Shown here in pieces: positions 23,902 through 35,737 of a stretch of DNA of 64,000 bases. The notes under the pieces were generated by a model. The model did not search any database. It saw only the letters and a program-made list of their open reading frames with translations, and was not told the origin of the DNA. Origin of the DNA: Dictyophora rubrovolvata (lineage: Eukaryota; Basidiomycota; Agaricomycetes; Phallales; Phallaceae); assembly GCA_029959195.1 (NCBI GenBank), contig CP114124.1, positions 496,001-560,000 on the forward strand, in the 5' to 3' direction. Position numbers and translations under genes: made by a program. How positions within the stretch are numbered: position 1 is the stretch's first letter; each line of letters opens with the position of its first letter.

Positions 23902-26900
23902 GTGTCTTGTTCTTTTTTTTCGTCTTGATCTGTCTATATTGAAGTAATTCGCGGGTTCGAATAGGAGTTCAATGTAATATCTGCGCATTGGCACATACAT
24001 ACATGTCAGCTTCGCGCGCAAGTTGCAATTTGTAAAGTGAAAAAATGGAATAAGCAACTGAGAAAGACGTGTGATCGTTCGGATTGGGTGATTTCGCCTA
24101 TTGTGTGTACATGCTGATCCTGAACGTATCAAACGCTACAGCGAGAGTCTACAGCCCAGGATGCACAAAGACTCGTTTAGTGTGTGTTTAATGGTGTAAA
24201 CTGCATACAATACCGTTCCGATTCGAATAAAGAGGGCCATTCAAACGAACGTTAACGTAGGTTCACATGAAGGTGTACGATGCAAGTATTACTCTTACGT
24301 CTCCGATCTCAGCAAGGGAGTCGTGTGCACAAAGTCGCTTTCCGGAACCCCGACAGCATTTACCCCCAGCACCATGATGCATTGCTTTTCAACGCATGTA
24401 ATTGACATAAAAACTGCCCGGAGTCCCGAACGACTTGGGGAACATAAAAATATTTTTAAGCTTTAGAAGCCTTCATCATGTAATCTAGAATTCTAGACCT
24501 CGCAGAACCATTTTGCAAAATAAAGTGGAATATCGTCGTCATCTCGAACCAATGAGAGAGCATAATACATATATTCGTGAAGTCAAACAATACATACAAA
24601 TATGTGTTCTTATCATTTCTTCTCTCACTATACATATTCGGAAGCAAGCCTTGTGAGGAGAAGATAAGCCTGGGAAAAGATCGCGAAAAAGCGAAGTTCG
24701 ATACTGGCCAGACCTGTGGTTGGTTGAACAATGAATGGTTCGCCGGAGGCCGCCTAACAAACCAGTGGTACATATCTGAAGATATTTTAAAATTTAGGCA
24801 CGTTTCCGTTGAATAACAACAAACAGACCCCTTCTTTTTAGTGTTCATCACGGTCTTCGAGGGTCCTTTTTCTTTGCTGTCTTCATCGAACTTTCAAGGT
24901 CGAATCGGACGGTCGACCTGAGACTCGGATTCGGACATCTTCCATTCTTTGATATACGTAAACTCTTCTCTTCTTCTACCTGTAAGTGCATTGCATCTCA
25001 TTGTTTGTCAACACGAGTGAAGAGATAGTAGTTCTATAAATAATTGACTGATAAGCTTGTGCGTGCCTGACATGCGCATTGCGCACTTGCCATGTTATGT
25101 GGTATGGTCGATGATGACGATAGCCTAGCCTGTAAAGTTGGGGGTAGTGCCTCAAAAGGCTCAACTGAAACCAGACAACAAAAAAAAGTATAAAAGTACT
25201 CGAGACTGAACCAATCTTTCCTGATCGTCAAGTTGTTTGAATACGATACAGTACATATGATGAATGTCAGTGCTGGTGTACTTCCTCGCCTATCGACCCT
25301 TCCACGCGTGTCAAAAAAACCAGGCAGCTTTTCCTGGCAATAAATCCCCATTCGTATGAGCCATTCTTCCTCAGTTTGGAATTAAAGTTTGAGATTCCAA
25401 AAGAGAAAAAAAAAACGCAGGACGAAATGCAGACCTACTTAGTAGCCGATCAGACCTAGGCCTAGCACAGCCGGAAAAATGCGGACTGAGTAGAGAAAAC
25501 ACAAATTACTGGAAAGGGATTCGAATCGTCGGTTCCAAAAAAGCGTGCCTACCAGTGGCGGGGAGATGGCAGGGCTGCGAAAGGGGATGAGAATACCGTA
25601 CCATCACCGACACCAACTGGTAAATCCCCGAGAAATTTTTTTTATTTACACAGTCAAAAAACGGTTTGCTGTTATGCCCAGATCCGTCCGGGAAGCAGGC
25701 AGATTCATAGCTTACCATGTGGTGTCAACGTCTCGATGTGGTCATAATTGGGCTCTCAGTAGTGTCATAGTAGTCACCGGTGAACAAGATGTTATGTATA
25801 TCCGAAAGGCCGTCATTCCGAATCGACCGTCGAAATGGAATTCTCTCAAACACTCCTCGTGCAAACTGGAAAGTAACGTGCTGCCAATGGTTTGTCTTTA
25901 TAAGGTGCACGCATGCATGCTCAGCTGAAAAAAAAATTGCCCGCTAGCAGGCTACATAAATTTCATACCCGATTATGAAAAGCGACAAGGTAAAACCTGG
26001 TCGTTTTGACGAGGACGTCAATTGGGGGCTGAGAGGGTGGAGGTCGTTGGCGAGTCAGTTGCCGGACCACAAGGCGAACATGGACACACCAACTCATTTG
26101 AGGCTCAGTTACATACCACGTCCGGACTAAAAGACAAATTAATAACAATAAAAGGTGTACTTGACACCTGGAACACCGAACTTGAGCTCTCCAAAGCCGA
26201 ACAGTCCGTGAATCATATCGAATTGAGTATTTACATGAGAGCATAATTTTTTAATAGCGAATCCGCTTGGATGAAGCACAACGTGGTTATTAATTAACAT
26301 TTATGGCTAGCCAACACGGGAGGGGCGCGGCGCGCACGGATCAGATATGTAGTTTGTCCTGTCGTATTTAGCTGATTAAATGTAATGTGAGCGTTATTTT
26401 GCTAGCGTATATTGAAGGAAGGTGGAACAAATTACGACGTAATTAAAGAAGGGTTCGCTGAATGTATGTACGGAAGAAGCAGCTTGAGGGTGCCCGTTTT
26501 GGAGAAGGGAAACAACGGCAATGCATGTACGACTCGGATATTAGGCTGCCAGTGGGCTGAGTGAGATGAAATTGAAGGTGGGGAAGGGATCGCGGGTAAG
26601 ATCTGGACCCGTGAGATGATTAATTTATTGATACGTTGCGGAGAGATCGTGATAAAGGATCGTCAAAGAGGCCCAAGGCTTGTGTAGGTTCGGAGCAGCC
26701 CAAGGATGGATGAAAGATGGGATAATTGCGGAGCCATGGTCCATAATGACCATCGCATCATAACATGTGCACATAACAGGCGTGCCAATCTGACCTTATT
26801 GTTTGTTATTAAGAATTACACAGCCTGAGCAAGCATGTTTTTGCACTGGGCAGGTTGGAACTGAAGTCGGGTCGGACTCGGAGGGCGTGCTGCCATGCCT

Positions 26901-27561
26901 CGCGGCAGACTTAGCGCGAGGCCTGAAACCTGGCACATAACTCGGTTTTCTTTTTCTTGAAGAGAAAAAAAAAGCACGAGCGTGCTATTTTAGCGAGTAT
27001 GAGCTTTCCCCTCCTCCGACACAGACTTAGCTTTAGCCACGCGGTAAGTATATGAGAGAAGATACTTAGTCTGAGCCTGAGGGCATCACTATCGGATTGG
27101 CAGTGGCCTCAGGCCTCATGATGGATAGCAAGCTCTTATTGTGCGGGGAGTTTGGCCCTGTGAGAATATAAAAGACACAGGGTCGAGCGGGCCATCATGG
27201 CATCATTATTCTGAAGCTTGAAGCTTGATTTGTATGTAAATACTATATTGCATATCAGAACACGTTGTCGTTGGTTTTATCAGGTGACACTCGTATTTCG
27301 AAAAATCCTGAAAGAAAAATAAAACACCTGAATAATTAGTTGCTTAGCCCTGATAATAAAAGATTTTACGCCCAGTTCTTAGTTTGCCACATAATTTAAG
27401 AAGGATTTTTTCGCAACGTTGCTACTGTGTGACTTTTGAACGTGACATTTTGTTGCCCTTTTTTCCTTTTTTGGGACATGCTCGCCTCGTGGTCTGGACA
27501 ACGCCACGCCGGCGTCTAAAAGAGAGAGACTGGTGCAACTCGCGCTTGCCAAGTTACAAGT

Positions 27562-27626
27562 TATAATAATAATAATAATACTAATACTAATAATACTAAT
27601 ACCAATAATATAATATAATAATTATT
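27562..27626. repeat. AT-rich trinucleotide microsatellite (ATA/ACT)
   Basis: Six or more perfect ATA units are followed by interrupted ACTAAT and ATAAT words. Confidence 0.85.
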
Positions 27627-27975
27627 TATATTCCACCTGGTTACCCTCCAAATTTATATATCATCCCTTCTCCTCATGGTCCTCCTCCACCTTACTCTTA
27701 CCTTGCTCTAGTCGTCCATGCTCCTTTAACGCGGCACACGTACAAAGTCGAACACTTTCCTCCCCGTCTCCCCTTCTTCTCTTCTGCTTCATTATATCTA
27801 TTATATATATATAAGTAAAAACCAATCAACCCGAAACTACCTCTCCAATAAAACCCACAAAAAAAAAATTGACAAAAATTCCTTCTTCTTCTCCCGATCC
27901 CAGTTGACGACGCGTCACTTTTCTCTATCCTAGTTCTTTTTCATAGTTTATCTTTTTGACTCTTTTATTCAAGAA

Positions 27976-29201
27976 ATGTACGACCATCGCCAAAACCAAC
28001 AAGTAACGGATCCCGCTTCTACGTCTACTACTCAACCTCAGGCTCTTCCGGAACTGCAGCGGAGACCATATGACCAGGAAAGCCGCGTTAGCACGGACAG
28101 CGACCTTGATCTCACTGATTTTGACGACGAAGATGGAATTAGAGATGATGTTTATGATGATGATGCTGAGATGAGAGAGGATCAGAATCGTTCAACATTC
28201 TCCGGTGTGTTGATGCGACGGCTTCGGATGTTGGAGCAACAACAGCAGCGGCCGCTGTTAACAACAGACAACGACGTGGACCGACCCGGCGAGCTCATAC
28301 GCCCACCGCTACTAGCCACTGCAGACGACTCTTTTTCAGCCAAAATGCGCCGCGTCCTAAAATGGACACATTCCCTTCCTCCTTCAGATGCCGTTTCAGA
28401 GTCATCCGAGTCGAGTACGTACAATTACGTTTATCCTTCAATTCAATACACTCAACTGATGATGATAATAAAATTTTTTTTCATTTCTATTCAGGCTTAT
28501 GTTCCCCCGCAACCGTACCTACCGCCATATTATCAATACCAGCACCAGTAACTCAGTCACGCAAACGACGCCTCAGCGACGCCCTCTTTCCTGATGATGA
28601 TGATATCGATGCTACGCAACATCAGCACCATCATCAACCTATTCACCATCATCATCACTATCGTCACGTCCTAAAACGCCCTCGTATTGCAGGCGTATTT
28701 TCGCCTTCAGTTCCAGGCTCCCCCTTCTTCTCCACCGCACCTCGGCTGTATCCGTTCCCAACCTCAGCACCTTCAGCCCCTTCAGCCCCAGCAGCAGCAG
28801 TGACCGATCACGATCACGATCACAAATCAAGAAGCATAAGGACAAATACACCCACAAGCACGAGCACGAGCTCAGTCCTGAAATCATGTGATTACAACTC
28901 CAACCACCTTCAGCCAATGGCGAGCTCGCACGCCAACGCCAATGCTAATAATGCTAAAGTTGCCGCCGATGCTGTTACCACAGTTGCGAACCCAAGTACC
29001 CGTGATCCAATCGGCATTGTTAGACTGGGTGTGAAGAACGTGGTTGATTTGACTCGACTCCAATTTTTATCATCCCCTTCGGCTCGAATTGGAATGACTT
29101 TGTCAGACAACAACAATGGTGTCCATATTTGTACCGCTCGTGATGCTTCTTCCCAAGGCTTTATCCGACATTGTCCTCCTGCCATATCTTATGCGGTTTA
29201 G
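27976..29201 (+). CDS. Uncharacterised low-complexity, probably nuclear protein, two exons
   Basis: I do not recognise a family. Exon 1 is 27976-28414 and exon 2 is 28495-29201, separated by an 80-bp intron (donor GTACGT, acceptor TATTCAG). The spliced protein is about 381 residues. The N-terminal part has an acidic stretch (DLDLTDFDDEDGIRDDVYDD) and a Gln run. After the join comes a basic cluster (QSRKRRLSDALFPDDDD), a His-rich stretch (residues about 200-215), Ser/Pro/Ala-rich tracts and an Ala/Asn-rich segment. The end (RLGVKNVVDLTRLQFLSS) is the least biased part. The basic cluster resembles a nuclear localisation signal. The pyrimidine-rich leader upstream is typical of an expressed fungal gene. 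Confidence 0.65.
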
Positions 29202-31807
29202 AGCGGTGCACTCATATACCATCATTTCACATCAACAACAACAGTCTGACGATGCCTTGGTACCCTTTCTGGGCATATCTGCTTTTTTTTTGGTTTCAAG
29301 TTCCTTATAACATTCTAAACTTTTTTTTTCTTTTTCGTTCATTTTTTCTATCGTTAAAGGAGGAGGAATATGTGACGTGACGACGACAAGTGGGACGGTA
29401 TGGACTACGGAATGAGATAAGTAGGGTTCTTGGATGGGGACAGGGGACGATGAAAATGAAGATGAAGATAAAAGGAGAAGAAGCGATTCAGCAATTAGTG
29501 TTGAATTCTCCAAAGGAGATCGAAGTTTTGGGAGTTGCGATGCCCAAAGATACCATATATCATATACCAATCAAAAGGAGAGGAGGACAAGCGGGCGAGG
29601 AATGAAAGTAAAAGAACGAAGAAGAAGTGAAGTATCAAACGAAATGGAAGAAGTTTATTTTTTTCTTTCTTCTACTGTTTTCTTATCTGTTTTCCAAACA
29701 CACCATAGACATACTTAAACCATATATCCTTTTTTTATCCTTTTATTCTCCTAGCTACACTACACCTTTTTAAAAACGAATCTTCTTTTCCGCTTTCTTT
29801 TTTTTTTCTCTCTCCGCTTTTCGTGTTTGTTTTCGATTTTTTCTCCCTCGATCTCTCTCAACTCAATGTACTTTTAACTAACCAACAACACAGCAACGAC
29901 AACAACATCTATCTTTTTTCCATCGTCTTGTTTCTTTGGTTCATCTTCAACTTCGTATTTGTACATATTTATAACACGAACGTAACAGTGGCTAAGTATA
30001 TCCAACCGAAGCTCGCGCTCACTTACACGTGTACTTTGTTCTAAATCCCTCTTTCTGAATTGAATCTCATTCACGTTGCGCACACATATTTGTTTGCAAC
30101 CGGTACAGCGTACCGCAATCTCCGGAAATTGCTGACAGCGCAGTTTGACACGATGCCATGCATCATGATGCATGTCCACGTGCATGTGCATGCATATATC
30201 CCTTATATATACTCACGCAAGCCCAAGTAAGAAAAGAAAAATATATATTAGACAGCGCTGATAGGCATTATAACGAATTTGAATGACAATTTATTATTGA
30301 AACTATGAAATGTCGAAATCTTGTCCATCATGTCATTGTGCCAGAATCAGAAATTACATCAAGTACAATACAATGGCATGATCATTGCAGTTGCAATGTA
30401 ACGCAAACACCACGGCATGCACGTAGAAATCACTAAACTAGGAAACATTCGGAAATATGAATAGAAACGTCTTCGAACAATACAAAAATTATACAAACAC
30501 CACTTCCCCCTTTCAATCAAATCCGATGATAACTGCATTACACACCACTTTAGCTAGTCAGGCGTTTCCCCTCAGCCTTAATATCCTCGAGTTTCAACTG
30601 AAGGCATACAGCAACTTAATCACCAGAAGCAGAACCGACATAATCACCACCGTTGGCTTGCTTCCCCCGAATTCGGATCTGGATCATTCTTCTTAGAAGA
30701 ATAATCTCTCAAATTAATCCATAACACGCCGGCGCCGGTCACGTTGGCATCAATCGAGATTGACTCGAACTACACATGCACATTGTGCAATTGCTAGCGA
30801 AGTGAGTTTGTAGCTCGGTGCGTATGTATGATCCTCCGATTTCAAAAGCTCATTACGACTGCAGCTTCTCCTTCTCCCGCCCTCTATTTGTATAAATCCG
30901 AATCAAAAATAAAGTCCCTCAATAGTCTAGCGCACACGCTTCACTTGTTAAGGCCGCATATATGCGATTTAGTGTTCGTACCCGAGTATACAGCCAGCAT
31001 CCTAAAAGATAATAAACTAACGCTAGCCCTAAGCTGTATAACTCTGTATCCACCACCAAGTATGTTAGGAATTAATTTACCATTGTTCCTAATATGTAAA
31101 TTGTGTCGATTAACAACAGTAAATTGCAAGCAAGTTGCGAATCTGGGAATCTTAATTGACCCTGCTCACCGTATGCACCTGAGGATAGCATATAGCCTAC
31201 TTTGCGTATAACTATAATAGCATGCTCATTTTAAAACCGCGGCTAGAGGGTCGACTAGATTATCTGTAGAAATGCGAAATATTTCACTCACGGTATGATT
31301 ACGGCCGCTACCTACTAGTGTGACGTGTCATAGTCGAATTCCTTCTCTTGCAAATTTGACGTAACAACCGATGGCATTCTCCGAACTGACCTGAATTCGC
31401 CCCTGCAACGTTGGTCTTCATCACGATCTAGAACACCATTTGCAGGGGTTATATACGTGCATAGCAACCTCGTCTATCCTTTCCCATGCGAAGAAAACTT
31501 TTGAACAATGGAATAAGTACGCATTATGTATAAAGGTTTTAAATCGAATCATTTGTGTTACATAGTACATACCATTGGCTAGACCTTTTTTGATCGGTTT
31601 AATTGTTGGTCTCGACTTTTAACAGTCGGAATTATAAAGCGACCCTAGTATATAATTATGGACATCAAAGCCAGCGGCATACGTCCCCCGCACAGTTCAC
31701 CCATAAGCCAAACCTGAAGTTGATCTCTGGCTTCCTTTTTCCTTTGGCATAGGATTACTCCAAAATACCTTCAGAAGTTTGGCTCACAAACGTCTTTCTT
31801 TGTCTCC
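29202..31807. other. Gene-free region, 3' and 5' flanks
   Basis: The first 900 bp look like a long 3' flank with A- and T-rich tracts. An 18-bp perfect palindrome (30157-30174) and a 23-base alternating purine-pyrimidine run (30177-30199) follow. Open frames near 30457 and 30828 have no family resemblance. The promoter of the oligopeptide transporter should lie just before 31808. Confidence 0.5.
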
Positions 31808-34800
31808 ATGTGGGATAATACGTCGACTGAACAATCAGAGACGTTCTCTGAAACGTATAAGCTATATAGTATTCCAGAAACCTACCAGGATGAATCAACG
31901 ATTCAGGTGAGTACACGTTTCTGCTGGCGAGGGAACCTTGTTTCTATAATCAACGTGCATTTTCTAGGAACTTGCTGGTGCCTTCTTCGATGACCCTAAT
32001 CTAGACAAAGAACATCTGGCGTTTGAAGATGATAGGTTAGTCTGCTTTTTGAAAAGACAAAGGTCTCAAAGAATCGGTGCTCAATCCTTAACCTAGTCCC
32101 TATCCCGAGGTTCGCAGCGCAGTCGCCAATACAGATGATCTAGACATGTAAATTTCCAGAACATACAACGAATGCCGCTTATTGTTCTTCCTTTTAGGCC
32201 GTGCGGAACTTTGCGTGCATGGATGATAGGCTTAATCGCCGCTATTATTATTCCCTGTAAGGACCGTCTCAATAGAATTTACATTAGACTCATCATGTCA
32301 CCTTTTCTCTTCTTAGCTCTTAATCAATTCTTTTTCTTCCGTTTTCCTGCAATATCTATCGGCAACCTGTGTACCCAACTACTAGCCTATCCTCTTGGCG
32401 TCTTCATAGCTCGCGTTCTTCCTAGAGTCAGAATATTGGGAATGGAGCTCAATCCGGGACCTTTCTCGATAAAAGAACATGTGTATGAACTCATACCTCA
32501 GGCTGTAATGTACAATAACGAAAGTGACTGGTTTTTGCAGGCTTATCACCATGATGGCTACAGTAGCATACCAAAGTGCCTACGCCACAGATATTATAGC
32601 GGTTCAACGTACGCTTTATCATCAGGAATTCGGATTCTCGTGTGAGTACATATACATTCTCACAGCACTTCGGCCATTCTGATTTTTTTTGATATGAATA
32701 GATCAATGGCTTGTGGTAATGTCTACGCAATTAATCGGGTACTCACTTGGTGGTATCTGTAGACGGTTTTTGGTCTCCCCACCTTCAATGAGTTAGTTGT
32801 TCGCTATCAATGATGTTCTCTTTCCCATTATCTGATACATGAGAACAGTTTGGCCAGCCAATTTGGTTTATTGTGCTCTTTTCAACACACTTCATTTCCA
32901 GGAGGTAAGAAGTACTTCAGCTTGCTTCCTGTTGTTATAACCTACATATTCTTTTCCCGGTAGTACGCCGGAATAGGCTTGCGGGCAGGCATCAGTCGTC
33001 AGCGCTTTTTCCTGTACGTCTTCTTGGGGAGTTTCTTTTGGTGTATGCCTGTCTTTCCTTTCTCTCCTCTAATTGTCCTCTGATCATTTTTTCATGATGA
33101 AGACTTCATCCCTGGTTATCTCTTCCAAGCACTCTCCGTCTTTAGCTGGGTCTGTTGGATTGCCCCAAACAATCGAGTTGTCAACCAACTCTTTGGCTAC
33201 CAAACAGGGCTTGGAATGAGGTCAGTACCTATGAAGAGAGAAGAGTCTATTCAGCTGACCTTGTGGCATTTTGCATAGCGTTATTACTTTCGAGTACGTT
33301 TGAATTCATCCTATTATTCTCTGCGTCAATGAAATTGAATATTTCTAGCTGGGCACAGGTTTCGTTTATTGGTTCTCCCCTTGCTTCCCCCTGGTGGGCA
33401 GAAGGTATTGATACCTTTCCAGATCATTATTTTCGCACCCTCCATATTAATGTGTATCAATTTGAAGCCAATGTCTTTGGTGGTTTTGTCTGCTTCTATT
33501 GGATCCTTTGCCCCATCCTTTATTACAGCAACGCCTTTTATACTGCCTACCTCCCTCTCTTAGCGAATGAGTCTTTTGATAATAAAGGAAACGAATACAA
33601 CGTTACTGCGATTCTGAATGACGATTTAACTTTCAACCTCGATAAATACCGCGCCTACTCGCCGCTGTTCCTTTCTATCTCATTTGTACTCAGCTATGGT
33701 CTAAGCTTTGCTAGCATTACAGCTACCATCGTACATGCCCTACTGTATTTCAGAAAACAAATTTATATTCAAGCTCGTCGAAGTTTGCACGAGCAACCGG
33801 ATATTCATGCGCGGTTGATGTCGCGTTACGAACAAGTTCCTAACTGGTGAGTTAGCTATTTCGTTGTGATGAATGAATATTACATATCACGAGTACATTT
33901 CAGGTGGTATATTGTAATATTTTTGACCATGTTTGTATTCGGAGTTTTATCAATCGGTATGTGCTTCTCTTTCTCTTAAAGCCATTTCTAACCGCCGATC
34001 GACTCAAAGAACTGTGGCCGACTAAGATGGCAAGTTTTTGCGCATTCGTCTAGGTATTTTGATCGCTGATTCCAATGCTTGTAGCCTGTATGGGCATTTG
34101 TCATTGCTCTGCTAATCGGTATAGATCGTATTTTACAAGTAAATGTTGATATATGTTGATCGCTATTCTAGCCTTCCTATATACCATACCAATTGGTATG
34201 ATCCAAGCCATCACAAACCAACAAGTCGGCCTCAAGTACGTGGATTTTTCATTTCTTCCGGCTTGCTGTCTTATTTGGGGGTGCAGCGTCATTACTGAAC
34301 TTATCATCGGATATGCTCTTCCTGGTCGTCCTATTGGTGAGAGTTTTAAAAATCGTGTTGCCTCCGAAACATCAGATAAATGATATTCCCCAGCTATGAT
34401 GATGTTCAAAACATGGGGATATATCACTATGATTCAGTGCTTGCAATTTACTTCAGACTTCAAACTTGGACATTACATGAAGATCCCCCCTCGTTCTATG
34501 TTCATGTGCCAGGTAATTACTACGCCTATTTTTCTCTTTGTCGAAAGGGTATCTTAGCTATATGCAGGTCGTTGCTACCGTTATCTCGGGAACGGCGCAG
34601 TTGGGCGTACAGTCTTGGATGTTTAGTCACATAGACGATATCTGCTCATTCAAACAGAAAGACGGGTATTGTTTTTACTGTCCAATTGGACGAGAATAAG
34701 GGTTTATTCACTTTTTTTAACTTAGCTTTATCTGTCCTTCTACACATACATTCGGGACTGCCTCCATTATCTGGGGTGTCATTGGACCTGAGTTACAATT

Positions 34801-35659
34801 CTCAAAAGGCACTCTTTTCTACCGTACGCACTTAACTCTTGTTGTTCGCTGACATTACATTTGAACTTGAGAGATCATCTCCCATCACAGCTCTCACTTA
34901 TTTCTTCCTTGTCGGTGCCGTCGCACCCATCATCCCTTTCATGATTACGCGGAAATACCCTCATTCCATAGCGAAATACATCAAGTGAATACCAGGGTCT
35001 ATCTCTTTTCCTCGAAAACTCAGTTAATATCTGTAGTTTCCCTGTTATATTCAATGGAACAAGTACTACTATCCCTCCCGCTACCGCCGTCAACTTCGTT
35101 CCGTGGGCTGTAGTTGGATTTATGTATGTATTTAAATGACATTGGTGCTTCGGATTAGACCCAAATGCTTCTAGATCCCAATATATCGTTCGAAGACGTC
35201 ATTTCAATTGGTGGACAAAGTATAACTGTAAGCCGGCATTACGCTCAATCTGCATATTGTCTGATCGAATTTTCATAGATGTCTTGTCTGCTGGGCTGGA
35301 TGGCGGCGTCGCTGTTGCTGTCGTGATTATTTTCTTTTGGTGAATGTTATAATTATTTGTATACAGCACATATAGAGATCTCATCTCGGCGATAGTCTGC
35401 AATACCCGAAAAACGGTACCATCGGCAAAAATACCATTGCGAAATGGTGGGGAAACAAGTACGTGTGATACAGTAGATTTGATTCCTTTGGCGCGTTTTT
35501 TTTTTTTACTTTCCTCAGTGTCTTTTTTGATAACGCGGACGGACAAGGTCTTCCTCATCTGGATATCGATCCAGCAATTGGTCACTTTGGGTACGTTAAA
35601 AAACATCACACTTTCGGGAACAGGATTCTTAGCCAACTTTTAGACCAGATACGTGGTAA
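31808..35659 (+). CDS. Oligopeptide transporter (OPT family, PT clade), heavily spliced
   Basis: This is a proton-coupled plasma-membrane transporter for small peptides. The start ATG gives a hydrophilic N-terminus, then [40 protein letters not shown] and the first helices ([15 protein letters not shown]). The clade signature [10 protein letters not shown] occurs near 32450, then [20 protein letters not shown]. Later blocks are [127 protein letters not shown] and [20 protein letters not shown]. The tail ends FGPDTW after an intron at 35591-35643, which matches the usual FGPxxW terminus, with TAA at 35657-35659. More than fifteen introns. The gene appears complete. Confidence 0.9.
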
Positions 35660-35737
35660 CCTACTGTTGTACCCCATTATTGGAAGACTAAAGAGAAACG
35701 GGATAATATACAATATTGAATTCTTGAAAGATGAAAA

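Larger units (their letters stand above)
23389..27975. other. 4.6-kb region without a supported gene
   Basis: It begins with the pyrimidine-rich 3' flank of the RhoGAP gene (a CCTTTT-type tract at 23830-23901). Open frames of up to about 130 codons occur on both strands (for example near 24500-24850 and 25545-25928) but overlap each other, lack homology I recognise and show no splice-consistent extension. A purine-biased GC-richer block at 26300-27200 holds no recognisable RNA gene. An ATA-type microsatellite lies at 27562-27626. The final 300 bp are pyrimidine-rich and form the promoter/leader of the next gene. Confidence 0.5.

Noticed and set aside
23940-23975. tRNA B-box-like GGGTTCGAATAGG
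   Set aside because: No matching A box or cloverleaf arms were found around it.
25545-25928. 127-codon plus-strand open frame with an overlapping minus-strand frame
   Set aside because: No family resemblance and no splice-consistent extension; the composition looks like chance open sequence.
29390-29718. Plus-strand open frames just after the low-complexity gene
   Set aside because: Lys/Glu-rich translations come from purine-rich 3' flank sequence and the frames overlap one another.
30828-31211. 127-codon plus-strand open frame
   Set aside because: Biased Leu/Ser/Pro composition, no recognisable motif, and nothing at its ends suggests splicing.
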